The notes under the pieces are model-generated. The model worked only from the letters and a program-made list of their open reading frames with translations. It searched no databases and was not told the origin of the DNA. Below are positions 11,172 to 22,291 of a stretch of 64,000 nt of DNA, one piece after another; the stretch's first letter is position 1; each line of letters opens with the position of its first letter. A program made the position numbers and the translations under genes. The DNA is from Kushneria indalinina DSM 14324 (lineage in GTDB: Bacteria > Pseudomonadota > Gammaproteobacteria > Pseudomonadales > Halomonadaceae). The DNA is taken from contig NZ_QRDJ01000006.1 of NCBI RefSeq assembly GCF_003385845.1, positions 1,300,707-1,364,706 on the forward strand, read 5' to 3'.

Positions 11172-11797
11172 GACGCCCCTCCCCTTATCGATTCATTGCC
11201 AGTCAGTTCATTGCCAGTGAGCCAGGGCGTCACTCCCTGGCGGGCGAGCAGCTGCGCCGTTTCACAAAGCGGCAGTCCGACGATACCCGACCAGCTCCCC
11301 TCGATGCGTGACACAAACATGGCTGCGCGCCCCTGCAGGGCATAACCGCCGGCCTTGTCGCGCCCCTCACCGCTGGCAACATAGGCGTTGATCTCTGCTT
11401 CTTCCATCAAGCGAAAATGAACATCGCTGATCACGCAGGCCTCCAGCAGTCCGGCAGGCCCGGTGACTGCCACGGCGCTGATGACCTGATGCGAACGCCC
11501 CGAGAGATTGCGAAGCCACGCCCGGGCCTGATCATCGCTTTCCGGCTTGCCCAGAATCTGCCCGTCCACGGACAGCGCGGTATCGCCGCCCAGCACGGGC
11601 AGTTCTGAACCAGCCGCCTGCTGGCCTGCCAGTGCCTTCTCTCGGGCCAGACGCATGACATAGTCCCGCGCGGGCTCATCGACATGCGGCGTTTCATCCA
11701 GATCCACCGGGCAGGCGCATGCCACTACGTCAATGGTGGTCAGCAGCTCCAGGCGCCGGGGAGACGCCGAAGCAAGAATCAGATCAGGCGATGACAT
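11168..11797 (-). CDS. maf: Maf nucleotide pyrophosphatase (YhdE type)
   Basis: A 209-residue Maf/HAM1-like protein that hydrolyses dTTP, UTP and modified pyrimidine nucleotides to monophosphates, a house-cleaning activity. Family motifs are LILASASPRRLELL at the N-terminus, DETPHVDEP, and VLGGDTALSVDG with the catalytic aspartate. The frame stays open upstream to 11845; ATG 11803 and 11797 are both possible, and neither has a clear ribosome site. I chose 11797 for best agreement with family N-termini. The position between mre genes and rng is the classical one. Confidence 0.92.
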   Translation of the reverse strand: MSSPDLILASASPRRLELLTTIDVVACACPVDLDETPHVDEPARDYVMRLAREKALAGQQAAGSELPVLGGDTALSVDGQILGKPESDDQARAWLRNLSGRSHQVISAVAVTGPAGLLEACVISDVHFRLMEEAEINAYVASGEGRDKAGGYALQGRAAMFVSRIEGSWSGIVGLPLCETAQLLARQGVTPWLTGNELTGNESIRGGAS

Positions 11798-11881
11798 GCA
11801 CATGGGGTATCCGAAAAAGGAGGCTGCAAAAGCGCCCTGATCCACCGAACAACACGTCGTCTGGCAAACGCGAACGGAAAA

Positions 11882-12358
11882 TCAAAAGGAGGCAAAGCGT
11901 CGACGTACGATCTGCATCAGGGTAAACAGCCAGGGCCATAATATGCCACCCAGCAATGCCGCGTAGACAAACTCGAGATGCAGCGGCGAGCTCAGAAGAA
12001 TGGCCCGCAGCCACTGCTCGAACAGCTGCATCAACGCCAGCACGATCGTAACCAGCATGGCCTGTCGCCAGAGCGCATAGATACGCATGCGCTGATAGAG
12101 CAGCAGTGTCAGAAAGGCGATGGTGGCATACAGCAGGGCATTTTCTCCCAGTGGGGTGCCCTGTAACAGATCAATCAGCATGCCGATCAAAAAGCCGTGG
12201 AAGACCCCCACCCGGTAAGGGGTAATGATGCACCAGTAGATCAGCACCAGCGCCGTCCAGTTGGGCCGCCACAACAGCCACGCCTCGGGCAGGGGCATGA
12301 CCTGCAGCATCAGCGCAAACAGGAAAGAGAGTGGAATGATGACGGAATAGCCTCTCAT
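11882..12358 (-). CDS. mreD: MreD, rod shape-determining membrane protein
   Basis: A small, very hydrophobic inner-membrane protein of 158 residues with about five predicted helices, the usual form of MreD. It belongs to the elongasome with MreB, MreC, RodA and PBP2 that directs lateral wall synthesis. Its ATG overlaps the mreC stop by four bases (ATGA). The conserved start of the family is recognisable in the first hydrophobic segment and the phrase LLQGTPLGENAL. Confidence 0.93.
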   Translation of the reverse strand: MRGYSVIIPLSFLFALMLQVMPLPEAWLLWRPNWTALVLIYWCIITPYRVGVFHGFLIGMLIDLLQGTPLGENALLYATIAFLTLLLYQRMRIYALWRQAMLVTIVLALMQLFEQWLRAILLSSPLHLEFVYAALLGGILWPWLFTLMQIVRRRFASF

Positions 12359-13266
12359 TGACGCGCCTCCTGACGAACGGGGCGTGCCACCTGAAGCGCG
12401 GCATCCACCGCCTCCTGGCTCAGCCGGTGACGGGTAGGCTTGAGGCTGTCATGGGTAAAAAGCAGCAGGAAATTGCGACTGCGATCAAGCTGAGCGATGG
12501 GCTGCACTTCCACACTGGCAAAGGGCGTGCCCGCATTGCGTACGATGTGGCTGACGCGTGCCACCGGATAGCCTTCGGGGAAGCGTCCGGTCAGCCCCGA
12601 GGTGACCAGCAGGTCACCCTCACGCACATCGGTATTGTTGGGCACGTTGTCCAGCGTCAAACGATTGGGTTGACCCGCTCCGCGAGCAATGAAGCGCAGG
12701 CCATTGCGATTGATCTGTACGGGTACCGAATGGCTGGCATCGGTAATCAAAAGCACCCGGCTCGAGTAGCGCGATACCGAAATGATTTGCCCGGCAAGCC
12801 CTGCCGAGTCCACCACCGGCTGACCGCTGTAGACACCGCTTTGCTGACCGCGATCAATGATCATCTGCTGCAGGAAAGGGTCGTTATCAAGCGTCAAAAG
12901 ACCCGCCGTAATCCAGGGAATTTCCTGGCGCGGCGTCGCCTTTAAAAGCTCGCGCAGACGGGTATTTTCCTCGGAGAGACTGGCCATGCGCTGCACGCGC
13001 TGTGACAGGGTCAACAGCCGCTCGCGAAGCTGGCGATTTTCATTGACCAGCCGGGTCTGATCGCTCAATACCAGAGAGGCCAGACTCAAGCCGCGCGCCG
13101 GCAGGCTGACAATCCACTGCACTGGCGCCACTACGGTTGATATGTGGGCCCGCACGTCTTCCATCCAACTCATGCGCTGATCGGCAAACATCAGAAAAGA
13201 CGCCAGAATGACGCACAGGATCATTCGGTAGCCGGGAATGGGACCGTGCGAAAAAAGCGGTTTGAT
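12355..13266 (-). CDS. mreC: MreC, rod shape-determining protein (probable ATC start)
   Basis: A bitopic elongasome protein: cytoplasmic stub, membrane helix (ILCVILASFLMF), coiled coil (about residues 50-95) and periplasmic beta domain (DRGQQSGVYSGQPVV, TSGLTGRFPEGYPVA). Family N-termini resemble IKPLFSHGP here. No ATG, GTG or TTG lies at that point. The frame runs on upstream to ATG 13326, which overlaps the mreB stop, and the next ATG inside is 13224, too far in. A strong GGAGGAAGG site lies seven bases before ATC at 13266, so I propose ATC as start (303 residues). With 13326 it would have 323 residues. Confidence 0.9.
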   Translation of the reverse strand: MKPLFSHGPIPGYRMILCVILASFLMFADQRMSWMEDVRAHISTVVAPVQWIVSLPARGLSLASLVLSDQTRLVNENRQLRERLLTLSQRVQRMASLSEENTRLRELLKATPRQEIPWITAGLLTLDNDPFLQQMIIDRGQQSGVYSGQPVVDSAGLAGQIISVSRYSSRVLLITDASHSVPVQINRNGLRFIARGAGQPNRLTLDNVPNNTDVREGDLLVTSGLTGRFPEGYPVARVSHIVRNAGTPFASVEVQPIAQLDRSRNFLLLFTHDSLKPTRHRLSQEAVDAALQVARPVRQEARQ

Positions 13267-13325
13267 AGGCCTTCCTCCCGCGAACCGTATGCCGCCGACG
13301 CAAGACGCGCCGGCAGCCGCTGCCA

Positions 13326-14372
<1,047 letters not shown>

Positions 14373-14586
14373 TCACCTGGGCCAGACCGGAACTTGTGCG
14401 GATGCAAACGGTATCATCGCCGTCATGATGCGGCAAGCAGCCCGCCTGCCATGCCGTCGCTGCTTATGATACCTTCTTCTCACAATGTGGCCTCCCTTCT
14501 TTTTGTTGGTTTTATGCAGCCCGATCAGAAGCTGGACATCCACGCTTTTGCAATCCAACCCTGTACCGCTCAAAGGTAGAACCGCC

Positions 14587-14874
14587 ATGGCTATTGAACA
14601 CGCCAATGTTCTGCGCGCAGCGCATCTGGCTCGTCTGGGCGTGAGTGATGCCCAGGCTGAACGTTATGTCGATGATCTGTCTCGCATACTCGAGATGGTA
14701 GACCGGCTTGCCGAGATCGACACCGAGGGCGTGGCACCGCTGTCTCACCCGCTGGACGCCACCCAGCCCCTGCGCGCTGACGAGGTGATCGAAACCGATC
14801 GTCGCGACACCTTCCAGAAAGTTGCACCTGCCACGGCAGACGGCCTTTACCTCGTGCCACGCGTGGTCGAGTGA
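14587..14874 (+). CDS. gatC: GatC, glutamyl/aspartyl-tRNA amidotransferase subunit C
   Basis: A 95-residue helical subunit that wraps around GatA and stabilises the GatCAB complex, which converts Glu-tRNA-Gln or Asp-tRNA-Asn to the amide. Family motifs are ARLGVSDAQAERY and the C-terminal GLYLVPRVVE. The frame is open from 14485, but ATG 14587 gives the normal N-terminus (AIEHANVLRAAHLARL) and has AAAGGTAG upstream. It is first in gatCAB. Confidence 0.95.
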   Translation: MAIEHANVLRAAHLARLGVSDAQAERYVDDLSRILEMVDRLAEIDTEGVAPLSHPLDATQPLRADEVIETDRRDTFQKVAPATADGLYLVPRVVE

Positions 14875-14961
14875 TCGATATCACAACGCCTGACCGGTTT
14901 GAGATGCGACAGATCAGAGACGCTGCCCCGATTGGTGGCAGCCAAGGAGTAACAAGCCCCC

Positions 14962-16413
14962 ATGCATGACAAGACACTTGCCGAACTGGCCCGCGGCCTG
15001 GCTGCCGGTGACTTCTCCAGTCGTGAGCTGACGACCTCGCTGCTTGCGCGCATCAAGCGCCACGACCCTGCCATCAACAGCTTCATTACCGTCACCGAAG
15101 AGCAGGCGCTCGAGGACGCCGATGCGGCCGACGCCCTGCGTCACAGGGGTGAAGCCGGTGTTCTCGGTGGCCTGCCGCTGGCCTACAAGGACATCTTCTG
15201 CACCGAGGGCGTGCGTACCAGTGCCGGCTCGAAGATGCTGGACAACTTCATCGCCCCCTACAATGCCACCGTGGTGGAAAAGCTTCGCCACGCCGGTACG
15301 GTCAGCCTTGGCAAGACCAACATGGATGAGTTCGCCATGGGCTCTTCCAACGAAAACAGCTACTACGGCCCGGTCAAAAACCCCTGGAATCCGACGCTGG
15401 TCCCCGGTGGCTCCTCGGGCGGCAGTGCCGCGGCCGTGGCCGCAGGGCTTGCGCCGGCCGCACTGGGCACCGACACCGGCGGCTCGATCCGCCAGCCGGC
15501 GGCGTTTTGCGGCATTACCGGCCTCAAGCCGACCTACGGGCGCATCTCGCGCTACGGCATGATCGCCTACGCCTCGAGTCTTGACCAGGCAGGTCCCATG
15601 GCCCGCACGGCCGAAGACTGCGCGATGCTCATGAACGCCATGGCCGGTCATGACGCGCGCGACTCCACCAGCGTCGCGCGCAACGTTCCCGACTACACCC
15701 AGGATCTGGACAAGCCGCTCAACGGGCTCAAGATCGGCCTGCCGGTGGAGTATTTCGGCGAAGGTCTGGCCCCCGAGGTCGAGTCGGCGGTTCGCGAAGC
15801 GGTGAAGGTCTATGAGTCTCTCGGCGCGCAGGTCATCGATGTCAGCCTGCCGCATACCCGCCTGGCGATTCCGGCCTACTACGTCATTGCCCCGGCCGAG
15901 GCCTCTTCCAACCTGTCACGCTACGATGGCGTGCGCTTTGGCCACCGCTGTGAAGACCCCGCCGATCTTGAGGATCTTTACAAGCGTACCCGCGCCGAAG
16001 GATTCGGTGACGAGGTCAAGCGTCGCATCCTGATCGGCACGCATACCCTCTCCGAGGGCTTTTTCGATGCCTACTACCGCAAGGCGCAGCAGGTCCGCCG
16101 CCTGATCCGTCAGGACTTTCTCGACGCCTTTACCCGGGTGGACGTGCTGATGGGGCCGGCCGCGCCGACCACGGCGTTTGAGCTGGGTGCGAAGGCCGAC
16201 CCGGTGCAGATGTATCTGCAGGACATCTACACCATCGCCATCAACCTGGCCGGCATTCCCGGCATCAGCGTGCCGGCCGGTCTGGCCGACAACCGCCCGG
16301 TCGGGCTGCAGATTCTGGGGCCGCATTTCGGTGAGGCTCATCTTCTTAACGTGGCGCATGTCTATCAGCAGGCCACGGACTGGCATCAGCGCCGGCCCGA
16401 GATCAAGGAGTAA
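14962..16413 (+). CDS. gatA: GatA, glutamyl/aspartyl-tRNA amidotransferase subunit A
   Basis: A 483-residue amidase-signature enzyme that releases ammonia from glutamine for channelling to GatB. The Ser-cisSer-Lys triad is complete: Lys76 (LAYKDIF), Ser151 ([11 protein letters not shown]) and Ser175 (GTDTGGSIR), each three residues earlier than in S. aureus GatA. A ribosome site (AAGGAG) precedes ATG 14962. It is 87 bases after gatC and 5 bases before gatB. Which tRNA (Gln, Asn or both) is served depends on synthetases not in the window. Confidence 0.97.
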   Translation: MHDKTLAELARGLAAGDFSSRELTTSLLARIKRHDPAINSFITVTEEQALEDADAADALRHRGEAGVLGGLPLAYKDIFCTEGVRTSAGSKMLDNFIAPYNATVVEKLRHAGTVSLGKTNMDEFAMGSSNENSYYGPVKNPWNPTLVPGGSSGGSAAAVAAGLAPAALGTDTGGSIRQPAAFCGITGLKPTYGRISRYGMIAYASSLDQAGPMARTAEDCAMLMNAMAGHDARDSTSVARNVPDYTQDLDKPLNGLKIGLPVEYFGEGLAPEVESAVREAVKVYESLGAQVIDVSLPHTRLAIPAYYVIAPAEASSNLSRYDGVRFGHRCEDPADLEDLYKRTRAEGFGDEVKRRILIGTHTLSEGFFDAYYRKAQQVRRLIRQDFLDAFTRVDVLMGPAAPTTAFELGAKADPVQMYLQDIYTIAINLAGIPGISVPAGLADNRPVGLQILGPHFGEAHLLNVAHVYQQATDWHQRRPEIKE

Positions 16414-16418
16414 TCAAC

Positions 16419-17873
16419 ATGCAGTGGGAACCCGTGATCGGGCTTGAAGTCCACGTGCAGCTTTCGACCTGCTCGAAAATCTTTTCCGGTGCCTCGACCG
16501 CCTTTGGTGCCGAGGCCAATACCCAGGCCTGCGGCATCGACCTGGCCTTGCCGGGCACGCTGCCGGTACTCAACGAAAATGCCGTCGCCATGGCCGTGCG
16601 CTTTGGCCTGGCGATCAACGCCGAGATCCCCGAGTACTCGGTGTTCGAGCGCAAGAACTATTTCTATCCGGATCTTCCCAAGGGCTATCAGACCAGCCAG
16701 ATGGCCCATCCCGTGGTCGGGCGTGGCGAGGTCGACATCACCCTGGGCGATGGCACCATCAAGACCGTGCGCATTCACCATGCCCACATGGAAGAGGATG
16801 CCGGCAAGTCGCTGCACGAGGACTACAGCGGCATGACCGGCATTGACCTCAACCGCGCCGGCACACCGCTGCTGGAGATCGTCTCCGAGCCCGACATGCA
16901 CAGCGCCGAGGAGGCATCTGCCTATATCCGCGCCATTCACGCCATCGTGACCTATCTGGGCATCTCTGATGGCAACATGGCCGAAGGTTCAATGCGCTGC
17001 GACGTCAACGTGTCGCTGCGTCCCAAGGGCCAGGAGAAGCTGGGCACCCGCGCCGAGATCAAGAACGTCAACTCTTTCCGCTTCGTCGAGCGCGCCATTG
17101 CGTTTGAAATTGAGCGTCAAAGCGAGATTCTCGAGGAAGGCGGCGTCATCGTTCAGGAAACGCGTCTCTATAATCCGGATCTGGACGAAACCCGCTCGAT
17201 GCGCACCAAGGAGGAAGCCAACGACTACCGCTACTTTCCCTGCCCTGACCTGCTGCCGCTGATGCTCGATGAAGCCTATATCGAGCATCAGCGCTCGCTC
17301 CTGCCGGAGCTGCCGAGCGAGAAGCGCCAGCGCTTTGTCGAGTCCCTCGGGCTTTCGACCTACGACGCGGATGTGCTGACCGGCTCACGCCCCCTGGCCG
17401 AATATTTCGAAGCCGTTCAGAAGCTCTGCGGCGATGCCAAGCTGGCTGCCAACTGGGTACAGGGCGATCTGCTGGGCCGGCTTAATCGTGACGGGCTCGA
17501 CATTACCCAGACCCCGGTCAACGCCGAGCAGCTCGGCGGTCTGCTGGCGCGTCTGCAGGATGACACCATCAACGGCAAGGCGGCCAAGCAGGTCTTTGCC
17601 GATCTTTGGGAGTGCCGGGGCGAGACGGCCGACGAGATCATCGAGACCCGTGGGCTCAAGCAGGTCACCGATACCGGTGCGATCGAATCCCTGTGTGATC
17701 AGGTCATTGCCGACAATCCGGTTCAGGTCACCCAGTACCGTGAAGCAAGCGAGGACAAGCGCGGCAAGATGATCGGCTTCTTTGTCGGCCAGGTCATGAA
17801 GGCTTCGCGCGGTACGGCCAACCCGCCGCAGGTCAACGCCATGCTCACAGAAAAGCTCGACGCCCTGTTATAA
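16419..17873 (+). CDS. gatB: GatB, glutamyl/aspartyl-tRNA amidotransferase subunit B
   Basis: A 484-residue subunit that binds the mischarged tRNA, activates its side-chain carboxylate with ATP and amidates it. The N-terminal [13 protein letters not shown] and the stretch [13 protein letters not shown] are GatB signatures. The C-terminal YqeY-like helical domain (about 335-484) binds the tRNA elbow and ends in the normal way. The gene is the last of gatCAB and is followed by a strong hairpin terminator. Confidence 0.97.
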   Translation: MQWEPVIGLEVHVQLSTCSKIFSGASTAFGAEANTQACGIDLALPGTLPVLNENAVAMAVRFGLAINAEIPEYSVFERKNYFYPDLPKGYQTSQMAHPVVGRGEVDITLGDGTIKTVRIHHAHMEEDAGKSLHEDYSGMTGIDLNRAGTPLLEIVSEPDMHSAEEASAYIRAIHAIVTYLGISDGNMAEGSMRCDVNVSLRPKGQEKLGTRAEIKNVNSFRFVERAIAFEIERQSEILEEGGVIVQETRLYNPDLDETRSMRTKEEANDYRYFPCPDLLPLMLDEAYIEHQRSLLPELPSEKRQRFVESLGLSTYDADVLTGSRPLAEYFEAVQKLCGDAKLAANWVQGDLLGRLNRDGLDITQTPVNAEQLGGLLARLQDDTINGKAAKQVFADLWECRGETADEIIETRGLKQVTDTGAIESLCDQVIADNPVQVTQYREASEDKRGKMIGFFVGQVMKASRGTANPPQVNAMLTEKLDALL

Positions 17874-17905
17874 CGACATCGTGGCCATCCGAGTGGCATC
17901 AATAC

Positions 17906-17937
17906 AAAAGGGGGCGCCTGCTGGCGCCCCCTTTTTA
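17906..17937. terminator. Intrinsic terminator between gatB and the SDR gene
   Basis: A perfect 9-base-pair GC stem (GGGGGCGCC, loop TGCT) is followed by a T run on the plus strand and by TTTT on the minus strand. It can end both gatCAB and the convergent dehydrogenase transcript. Confidence 0.9.
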
Positions 17938-17972
17938 TACTGCTCATGGAACTGCGACGTTCTGGCCCGACA

Positions 17973-18671
17973 TCACTCCTCGATCGGTGGTGTCGGCAGA
18001 ATGCACATGTCATGTACTTCCACGTGTTTGGGCTGGGTGAGGGCAAAGATCACCGAGCGGGCAATATCGTCAGGGGTCAGCGCATCCTCCTGCGGTTCAT
18101 CGAAGAAGGGGGTATCCACCACACCCGGCTCGATCAGCGTGACCCGCATGCCGCTGCCCTTCACCTCTTCGCGCAGGTTATAGGCCATGCTCTGGACGGC
18201 GCTTTTGGTCGCCCCATAAAAGGAGCCCGGCATGACCCGACGACCGGCAACGGAGCCGGTAATCAGCACGTGTCCCCGGGTCTTTTTCAATTCAGCCATT
18301 GCCGCCCGCACCGTCAGGGCCGGTCCCAGTACGTTGGTCAGAAGCACTTCACGCCACTCTTCCGGGTCACTGCCGCCATAGCCGCGTCCTTCAAGGCCGC
18401 GTCCGGCGTTGGCGAAAACGGCATCCAGACCACCGAAATGCTCAACGACCGACGCCACCAGCTGCTCCTGCGCCTCCCACGACTGCACGTTGCAGGTAAA
18501 GGCCGCCGAGCGTACGCCGTACTCGTTTTCAAGCGTCTCGGCCAGCGTTTCCAGGCGCTGGGTGCTGCGCGCCGCCAGTGCCACGTTGTAACCGGCCTGG
18601 GCGGCATGGCGGGCACTGGCCTCACCGATGCCGGTCGAGGCGCCTGTAATCAAAAGCGTTGGGTTGGCCAT
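17973..18671 (-). CDS. Short-chain dehydrogenase/reductase (SDR)
   Basis: A classical SDR of 232 residues. The Rossmann cofactor motif TGASTGIG is at 9-16, NAG at about 88-90, and the catalytic set is Asn113, Ser140, Tyr152 and Lys156 (YGATK). An arginine soon after the second strand (AARSTQRL) suggests NADP(H), but this is only a family tendency. The ribosome site (CAGGAGG) is good. It is divergent from crtE across about 300 bases, and a palindrome lies in its leader. The substrate is unknown; a link to carotenoid synthesis is suggested by position alone. Confidence 0.88.
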   Translation of the reverse strand: MANPTLLITGASTGIGEASARHAAQAGYNVALAARSTQRLETLAETLENEYGVRSAAFTCNVQSWEAQEQLVASVVEHFGGLDAVFANAGRGLEGRGYGGSDPEEWREVLLTNVLGPALTVRAAMAELKKTRGHVLITGSVAGRRVMPGSFYGATKSAVQSMAYNLREEVKGSGMRVTLIEPGVVDTPFFDEPQEDALTPDDIARSVIFALTQPKHVEVHDMCILPTPPIEE

Positions 18672-18690
18672 CTCTGCCTCCTGTACATTC

Positions 18691-18705
18691 GGGTCACCAT
18701 GACCC
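18691..18705. promoter_or_regulatory. Palindrome in the SDR leader, possible operator
   Basis: GGGTCA-CCA-TGACCC, a perfect 6-3-6 inverted repeat, lies 20 bases upstream of the dehydrogenase start in the SDR/crtE divergent gap. It looks like a repressor half-site pair. No regulator gene is adjacent. The rest of the gap (to 18969) shows no gene and no convincing -35/-10 pair to me. Confidence 0.35.
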
Positions 18706-18969
18706 TTTATGTCGTATCATCTGCCCTGAGTCTGGCAATCCAGACCCGGCTGCGCCAGCCGACGTGTGAATACGTCTCCTCGCTGCCCGCTGAAGAGAGC
18801 CCCGTGGCCAGGGCCTGCGACCATGACAGTGGCAGTGCTTTTCAGCTATCCTGGAGTAACTCGTTTTATTGCCCTGAATCAACCAATGCCCTGCCGTTCG
18901 CCCCTGAACTGTCAGGTGACTATAACCATGGATGTCGGTCGCAACCGCGCGTCAGACAAGGAGAGATTC

Positions 18970-19890
18970 ATGACCGGCCTGACGTCTCCGATCGTCGAAC
19001 GCCAATCCGTACAGGACGACCCGTACGCCGTTCTCAACAGCGACATTCACGCGACCCTGGTGCAGGCGCTCAAGGATGACAGCCAGCAGGGGGTGATCCG
19101 TGATGCCATCACTCATCATCTGGCCGCCGCCGGCGGATATCTACGCGCGCGACTGGGCTATCACACCGGCCGGGCCCTGGGCCTTGCCCATGATGAAGCC
19201 CTGACCTGCGCCTGCATCAGCGAGCTTTTGCACAACGCCTCCCTCATTCATGATGATGTGCTCGATCATGACAGCATGCGCCGCGGCCAGCAGAGCATCT
19301 GGCGGGTCTGGAACGAGGGCGTGGCCATCTGCCTGGGGGATCTGTTCATCTCGGCCGCCTATGGCCTGATGGCCGGACTTGGCGCCCATGCCACGCATCT
19401 GCCTGCCCTGCTCTCCTGCGTCCACCATCACGTACGTACCACCATTCATGGCCAGGCCGACTGTTTTAGCCTGGCGCTGGCGCCGGGGGTCGATTTCGAG
19501 CAGTGCAGTCAGGCGGCCTGCGGCAAGTCCGGCCCACTGTTTGCGCTGGCGCTTGAAGCGCCCCTGTTGCTCACCGGCCATGACAGCGCCGTCCATGGCG
19601 CCCGTCAGGCCGCGCTGTCGTTTGCCACGATCTATCAGCTCATCGATGACATCGAGGATTTCGACAGCGACATGACCGACCAACAGCAGGGGACCTGCAA
19701 CATGCTTCATGCCCTGAGCCGCCGCGGTGATACCGCACCCATGGCCTCGGCGCTGGATTACGGTCGCCGCCGTCTGGCCCGAACGCGCCATCTGGCAGAC
19801 ACCCTGCCAGAGGGCTGCGGTCAGGCCCTGATCGAAGAAGCCTACAGGCTCGAGGAGAAACTGATGAGCGTGACAGGTGAACCATCATGA
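18970..19890 (+). CDS. crtE: Geranylgeranyl diphosphate synthase (CrtE-type polyprenyl synthase)
   Basis: A trans-isoprenyl diphosphate synthase of 306 residues that should add isopentenyl diphosphate to FPP to make GGPP, the carotenoid precursor. Both aspartate-rich motifs are intact: DDVLD at 95-99 and DDIED at 226-230. The fourth and fifth residues before the first motif are small (Ser91, Ala90), not aromatic, which fits a C20 or longer product rather than FPP. The frame is open from 18766, but ATG 18970 has a strong AAGGAGAG ribosome site. It starts a run of four crt genes with 4-base overlaps. Confidence 0.88.
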   Translation: MTGLTSPIVERQSVQDDPYAVLNSDIHATLVQALKDDSQQGVIRDAITHHLAAAGGYLRARLGYHTGRALGLAHDEALTCACISELLHNASLIHDDVLDHDSMRRGQQSIWRVWNEGVAICLGDLFISAAYGLMAGLGAHATHLPALLSCVHHHVRTTIHGQADCFSLALAPGVDFEQCSQAACGKSGPLFALALEAPLLLTGHDSAVHGARQAALSFATIYQLIDDIEDFDSDMTDQQQGTCNMLHALSRRGDTAPMASALDYGRRRLARTRHLADTLPEGCGQALIEEAYRLEEKLMSVTGEPS

Positions 19891-21356
19891 GCCGAGCACT
19901 GGTGATCGGCGGCGGTTTCGGCGGTATGGCGGCCGCCCTGCGCGCCCGCAAAAAGGGCTATGACGTCACGCTCATCGAGCGCTGCGAACAGCTGGGCGGG
20001 CGTGCCCAGGTCTTTACCGATCAGGGTTTTCGCTTTGACGCCGGCCCTACGGTCATCACCGCGCCCTTTCTGTTCGAGGAGCTTTTTGAGCTGTTCGGCA
20101 AGCGCCTGGAAGACTACGTCGAGATGGTCGCACTCGATATCTGGTATCAGTTCTACTTTCAGGATGGCCGCACCTTTGACTACGGCACCGACATGTCGGC
20201 CACGCTTGCCAGCATTCGCCGGTTCAACGAGCGCGACGTCCAGGGCTACCAGAATCTTTTGAAAACCTCGAAGGAGATTTTCGAGATCGGCTTTGAGCAG
20301 CTGGCCGATCGCCCCTTTCATCAGTTCTCGACCATGGCCGCGCAGATTCCGGCGCTTTTGCGGCTGAAAAGCTATCGCTCGGTATGGCAGATGGTCTGCG
20401 CCCACATCGAGGACGACAGCCTGCGTCAGGCCTTTTCGATCCCGCCACTGCTGGTGGGGGGCAATCCTTTTCGCACCACCAGCATCTATGGCCTGATCCC
20501 CTGGCTCGAACGCAAATGGGGCGTACACTTTCCCATGGGCGGCACCGGGGCGCTGGTCGCCGCACTGGAAAAGCTGATGCGCGATGTGGGCATCACCATC
20601 GAGACCGGCACCACGGTCAAACGTATCCTGAGCGAGCACGGCCGCGCCAACGGCGTGGAACTCGAAAGCGGCGAGAAGCTGCCGGCTGACGCCGTCATCA
20701 GCAACGCCGATGCGGCGCACCTGTATACCAACATGATCGATCAGGTCTCGACCAGCGCGAAGCTGAAACTCGCCGGCGCGCGCTACTCGATGGGTCTTTT
20801 CGTGCTCTATGTCGGCACCAATCGGCAGTTCTCCCAGGCCGAGCACCACACCATCTGGATGGGCCAGCGCTACCGCGAACTGCTCGAGGACATCTTCGAG
20901 CATCGCGTGCTGGCCAACGACTTCTCCCTCTATGCCCATCGCCCGACCGCGACCGACCCCTCCTTTGCCCCGCCCGGCTGCGATTCGTTTTATATCCTCG
21001 CCCCGGTGCCCAACCTGCAGGGGGACGTGGACTGGTCACGTGAAGGCGACAGGCTCGGGGATGCCATTATCGACGCGCTGGATCGCACCACCCTGCCGGG
21101 CTTTCGTGAATCGATCGTCACCCGTTTCCACATGACACCGAAAGATTTCAGCGAGCGTTATCTGTCGATGCACGGCACCGGCTTCTCGATTGCGCCCATC
21201 TTTCGCCAGTCGGCCTGGTTTCGCTTTCACAACAAAAGCGAAGTGCTGGAGAACCTCTATCTCACCGGGGCCGGCACCCATCCGGGCGCGGGTCTGCCGG
21301 GCGTACTCTCCAGCGCCCGCGTGGTCGACCACCTGCTGCCGGATGCCGACGCATGA
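19887..21356 (+). CDS. crtI: Phytoene desaturase (CrtI)
   Basis: A 489-residue FAD-dependent CrtI-type desaturase that introduces four double bonds into phytoene to give lycopene. The dinucleotide-binding motif GGGFGG is at 8-13, followed by an acidic residue at the end of the second strand (TLIERCEQLGGRA). The C-terminal signature YLTGAGTHPGAGLPG is typical for bacterial CrtI. Its ATG overlaps the crtE stop (ATGA). It is probably a peripheral membrane enzyme. Whether it stops at three, four or more desaturations cannot be told from the sequence. Confidence 0.94.
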   Translation: MSRALVIGGGFGGMAAALRARKKGYDVTLIERCEQLGGRAQVFTDQGFRFDAGPTVITAPFLFEELFELFGKRLEDYVEMVALDIWYQFYFQDGRTFDYGTDMSATLASIRRFNERDVQGYQNLLKTSKEIFEIGFEQLADRPFHQFSTMAAQIPALLRLKSYRSVWQMVCAHIEDDSLRQAFSIPPLLVGGNPFRTTSIYGLIPWLERKWGVHFPMGGTGALVAALEKLMRDVGITIETGTTVKRILSEHGRANGVELESGEKLPADAVISNADAAHLYTNMIDQVSTSAKLKLAGARYSMGLFVLYVGTNRQFSQAEHHTIWMGQRYRELLEDIFEHRVLANDFSLYAHRPTATDPSFAPPGCDSFYILAPVPNLQGDVDWSREGDRLGDAIIDALDRTTLPGFRESIVTRFHMTPKDFSERYLSMHGTGFSIAPIFRQSAWFRFHNKSEVLENLYLTGAGTHPGAGLPGVLSSARVVDHLLPDADA

Positions 21357-22291
21357 CACAGGGCGCCCGACCCGACAGCGCAGAGGCCATCCTGGCGCGC
21401 CACGGCAAGTCGTTTCGCTTTGCCAGCTACTTCATGGAGCGCGACGACGCCCACGATGCCGCGCTTTTATACATGGTCTGTCGCGAGCTGGATGACCTGG
21501 CCGACCAGGACATGCCCACCGAGGCGGAAAACGCGGATGCCCACCGCCGTTTAATGGCCATTCGCGGTGAGCTGCTGGCCGGCGCCGGCAGCGACTCTCT
21601 GACTCATGTGCTGATCGATCTTCAAAAGCGCCGCGGGCTGGATACGCGCGCCGCCGTGGCACTGATTGACGCCTTAATCGAGGACGTCCGCACTCCGGCC
21701 CTGATTCAGGATGAGCGTGATCTGATGCGCTACTGCTACGGCGTCGCCGGGGCCGTGGGGGTATTGATGTGCCCGGTGGTGGGCGCCGATGACAGCGCCA
21801 TCCCGCACGGCATCGATCTGGGTTTGGCCATGCAGATGACCAATATCGCCCGCGACGTGCGCGAAGACGCCGACATGGGCCGGCGCTATCTGCCGGCCGA
21901 GTGGATCGGTCATCTAGCCCCGGAAGAGATTGCCCGCGCCGATGAAGGGCAGCGCGAGCAGGTAGCCCGCGCGATTGATCGCCTGCTGACCCGCGCCGAG
22001 GCCTACTACGCCAGCGCCGCCGACGGCTTTGATCGCATCCCCGGCAAGAACCGCCGCGCCATTGCGGTCGCCGCCGATGTCTATCGCGCCATCGGCTTTC
22101 GCCTGCGCCGTGAACGCCTTGCCTGGTGGCAGGGTCGCGTGCATGTGCCCCTGCCCGGCAAGGTGTGGCTCGCCACGCGCCGCCTGAGCGGCCGGGGCGC
22201 CATCCGGGCCAGCGACCGCGAGGACCACAACGCCGAGCTGCACCGCCATATTAGCGACCTGCCCGGGGCTCATGCGCCCGGTAACGCATGA
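21353..22291 (+). CDS. crtB: Phytoene synthase (CrtB)
   Basis: A squalene/phytoene synthase family enzyme of 312 residues that condenses two GGPP to phytoene. The two Mg2+-diphosphate motifs are present: DDLAD at 47-51 and the DxxxD of NIARDVRED (Asp168, Asp172), followed by GRRYLP. Its position between crtI and crtY, with 4-base overlaps on both sides, supports phytoene rather than squalene synthase. Confidence 0.95.
   Translation: MTQGARPDSAEAILARHGKSFRFASYFMERDDAHDAALLYMVCRELDDLADQDMPTEAENADAHRRLMAIRGELLAGAGSDSLTHVLIDLQKRRGLDTRAAVALIDALIEDVRTPALIQDERDLMRYCYGVAGAVGVLMCPVVGADDSAIPHGIDLGLAMQMTNIARDVREDADMGRRYLPAEWIGHLAPEEIARADEGQREQVARAIDRLLTRAEAYYASAADGFDRIPGKNRRAIAVAADVYRAIGFRLRRERLAWWQGRVHVPLPGKVWLATRRLSGRGAIRASDREDHNAELHRHISDLPGAHAPGNA

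Noticed and set aside
10113-11345. A 410-codon plus-strand ORF antisense to rng and maf
   Set aside because: It spans the rng/maf junction on the opposite strand and has antisense composition; both real genes are intact.
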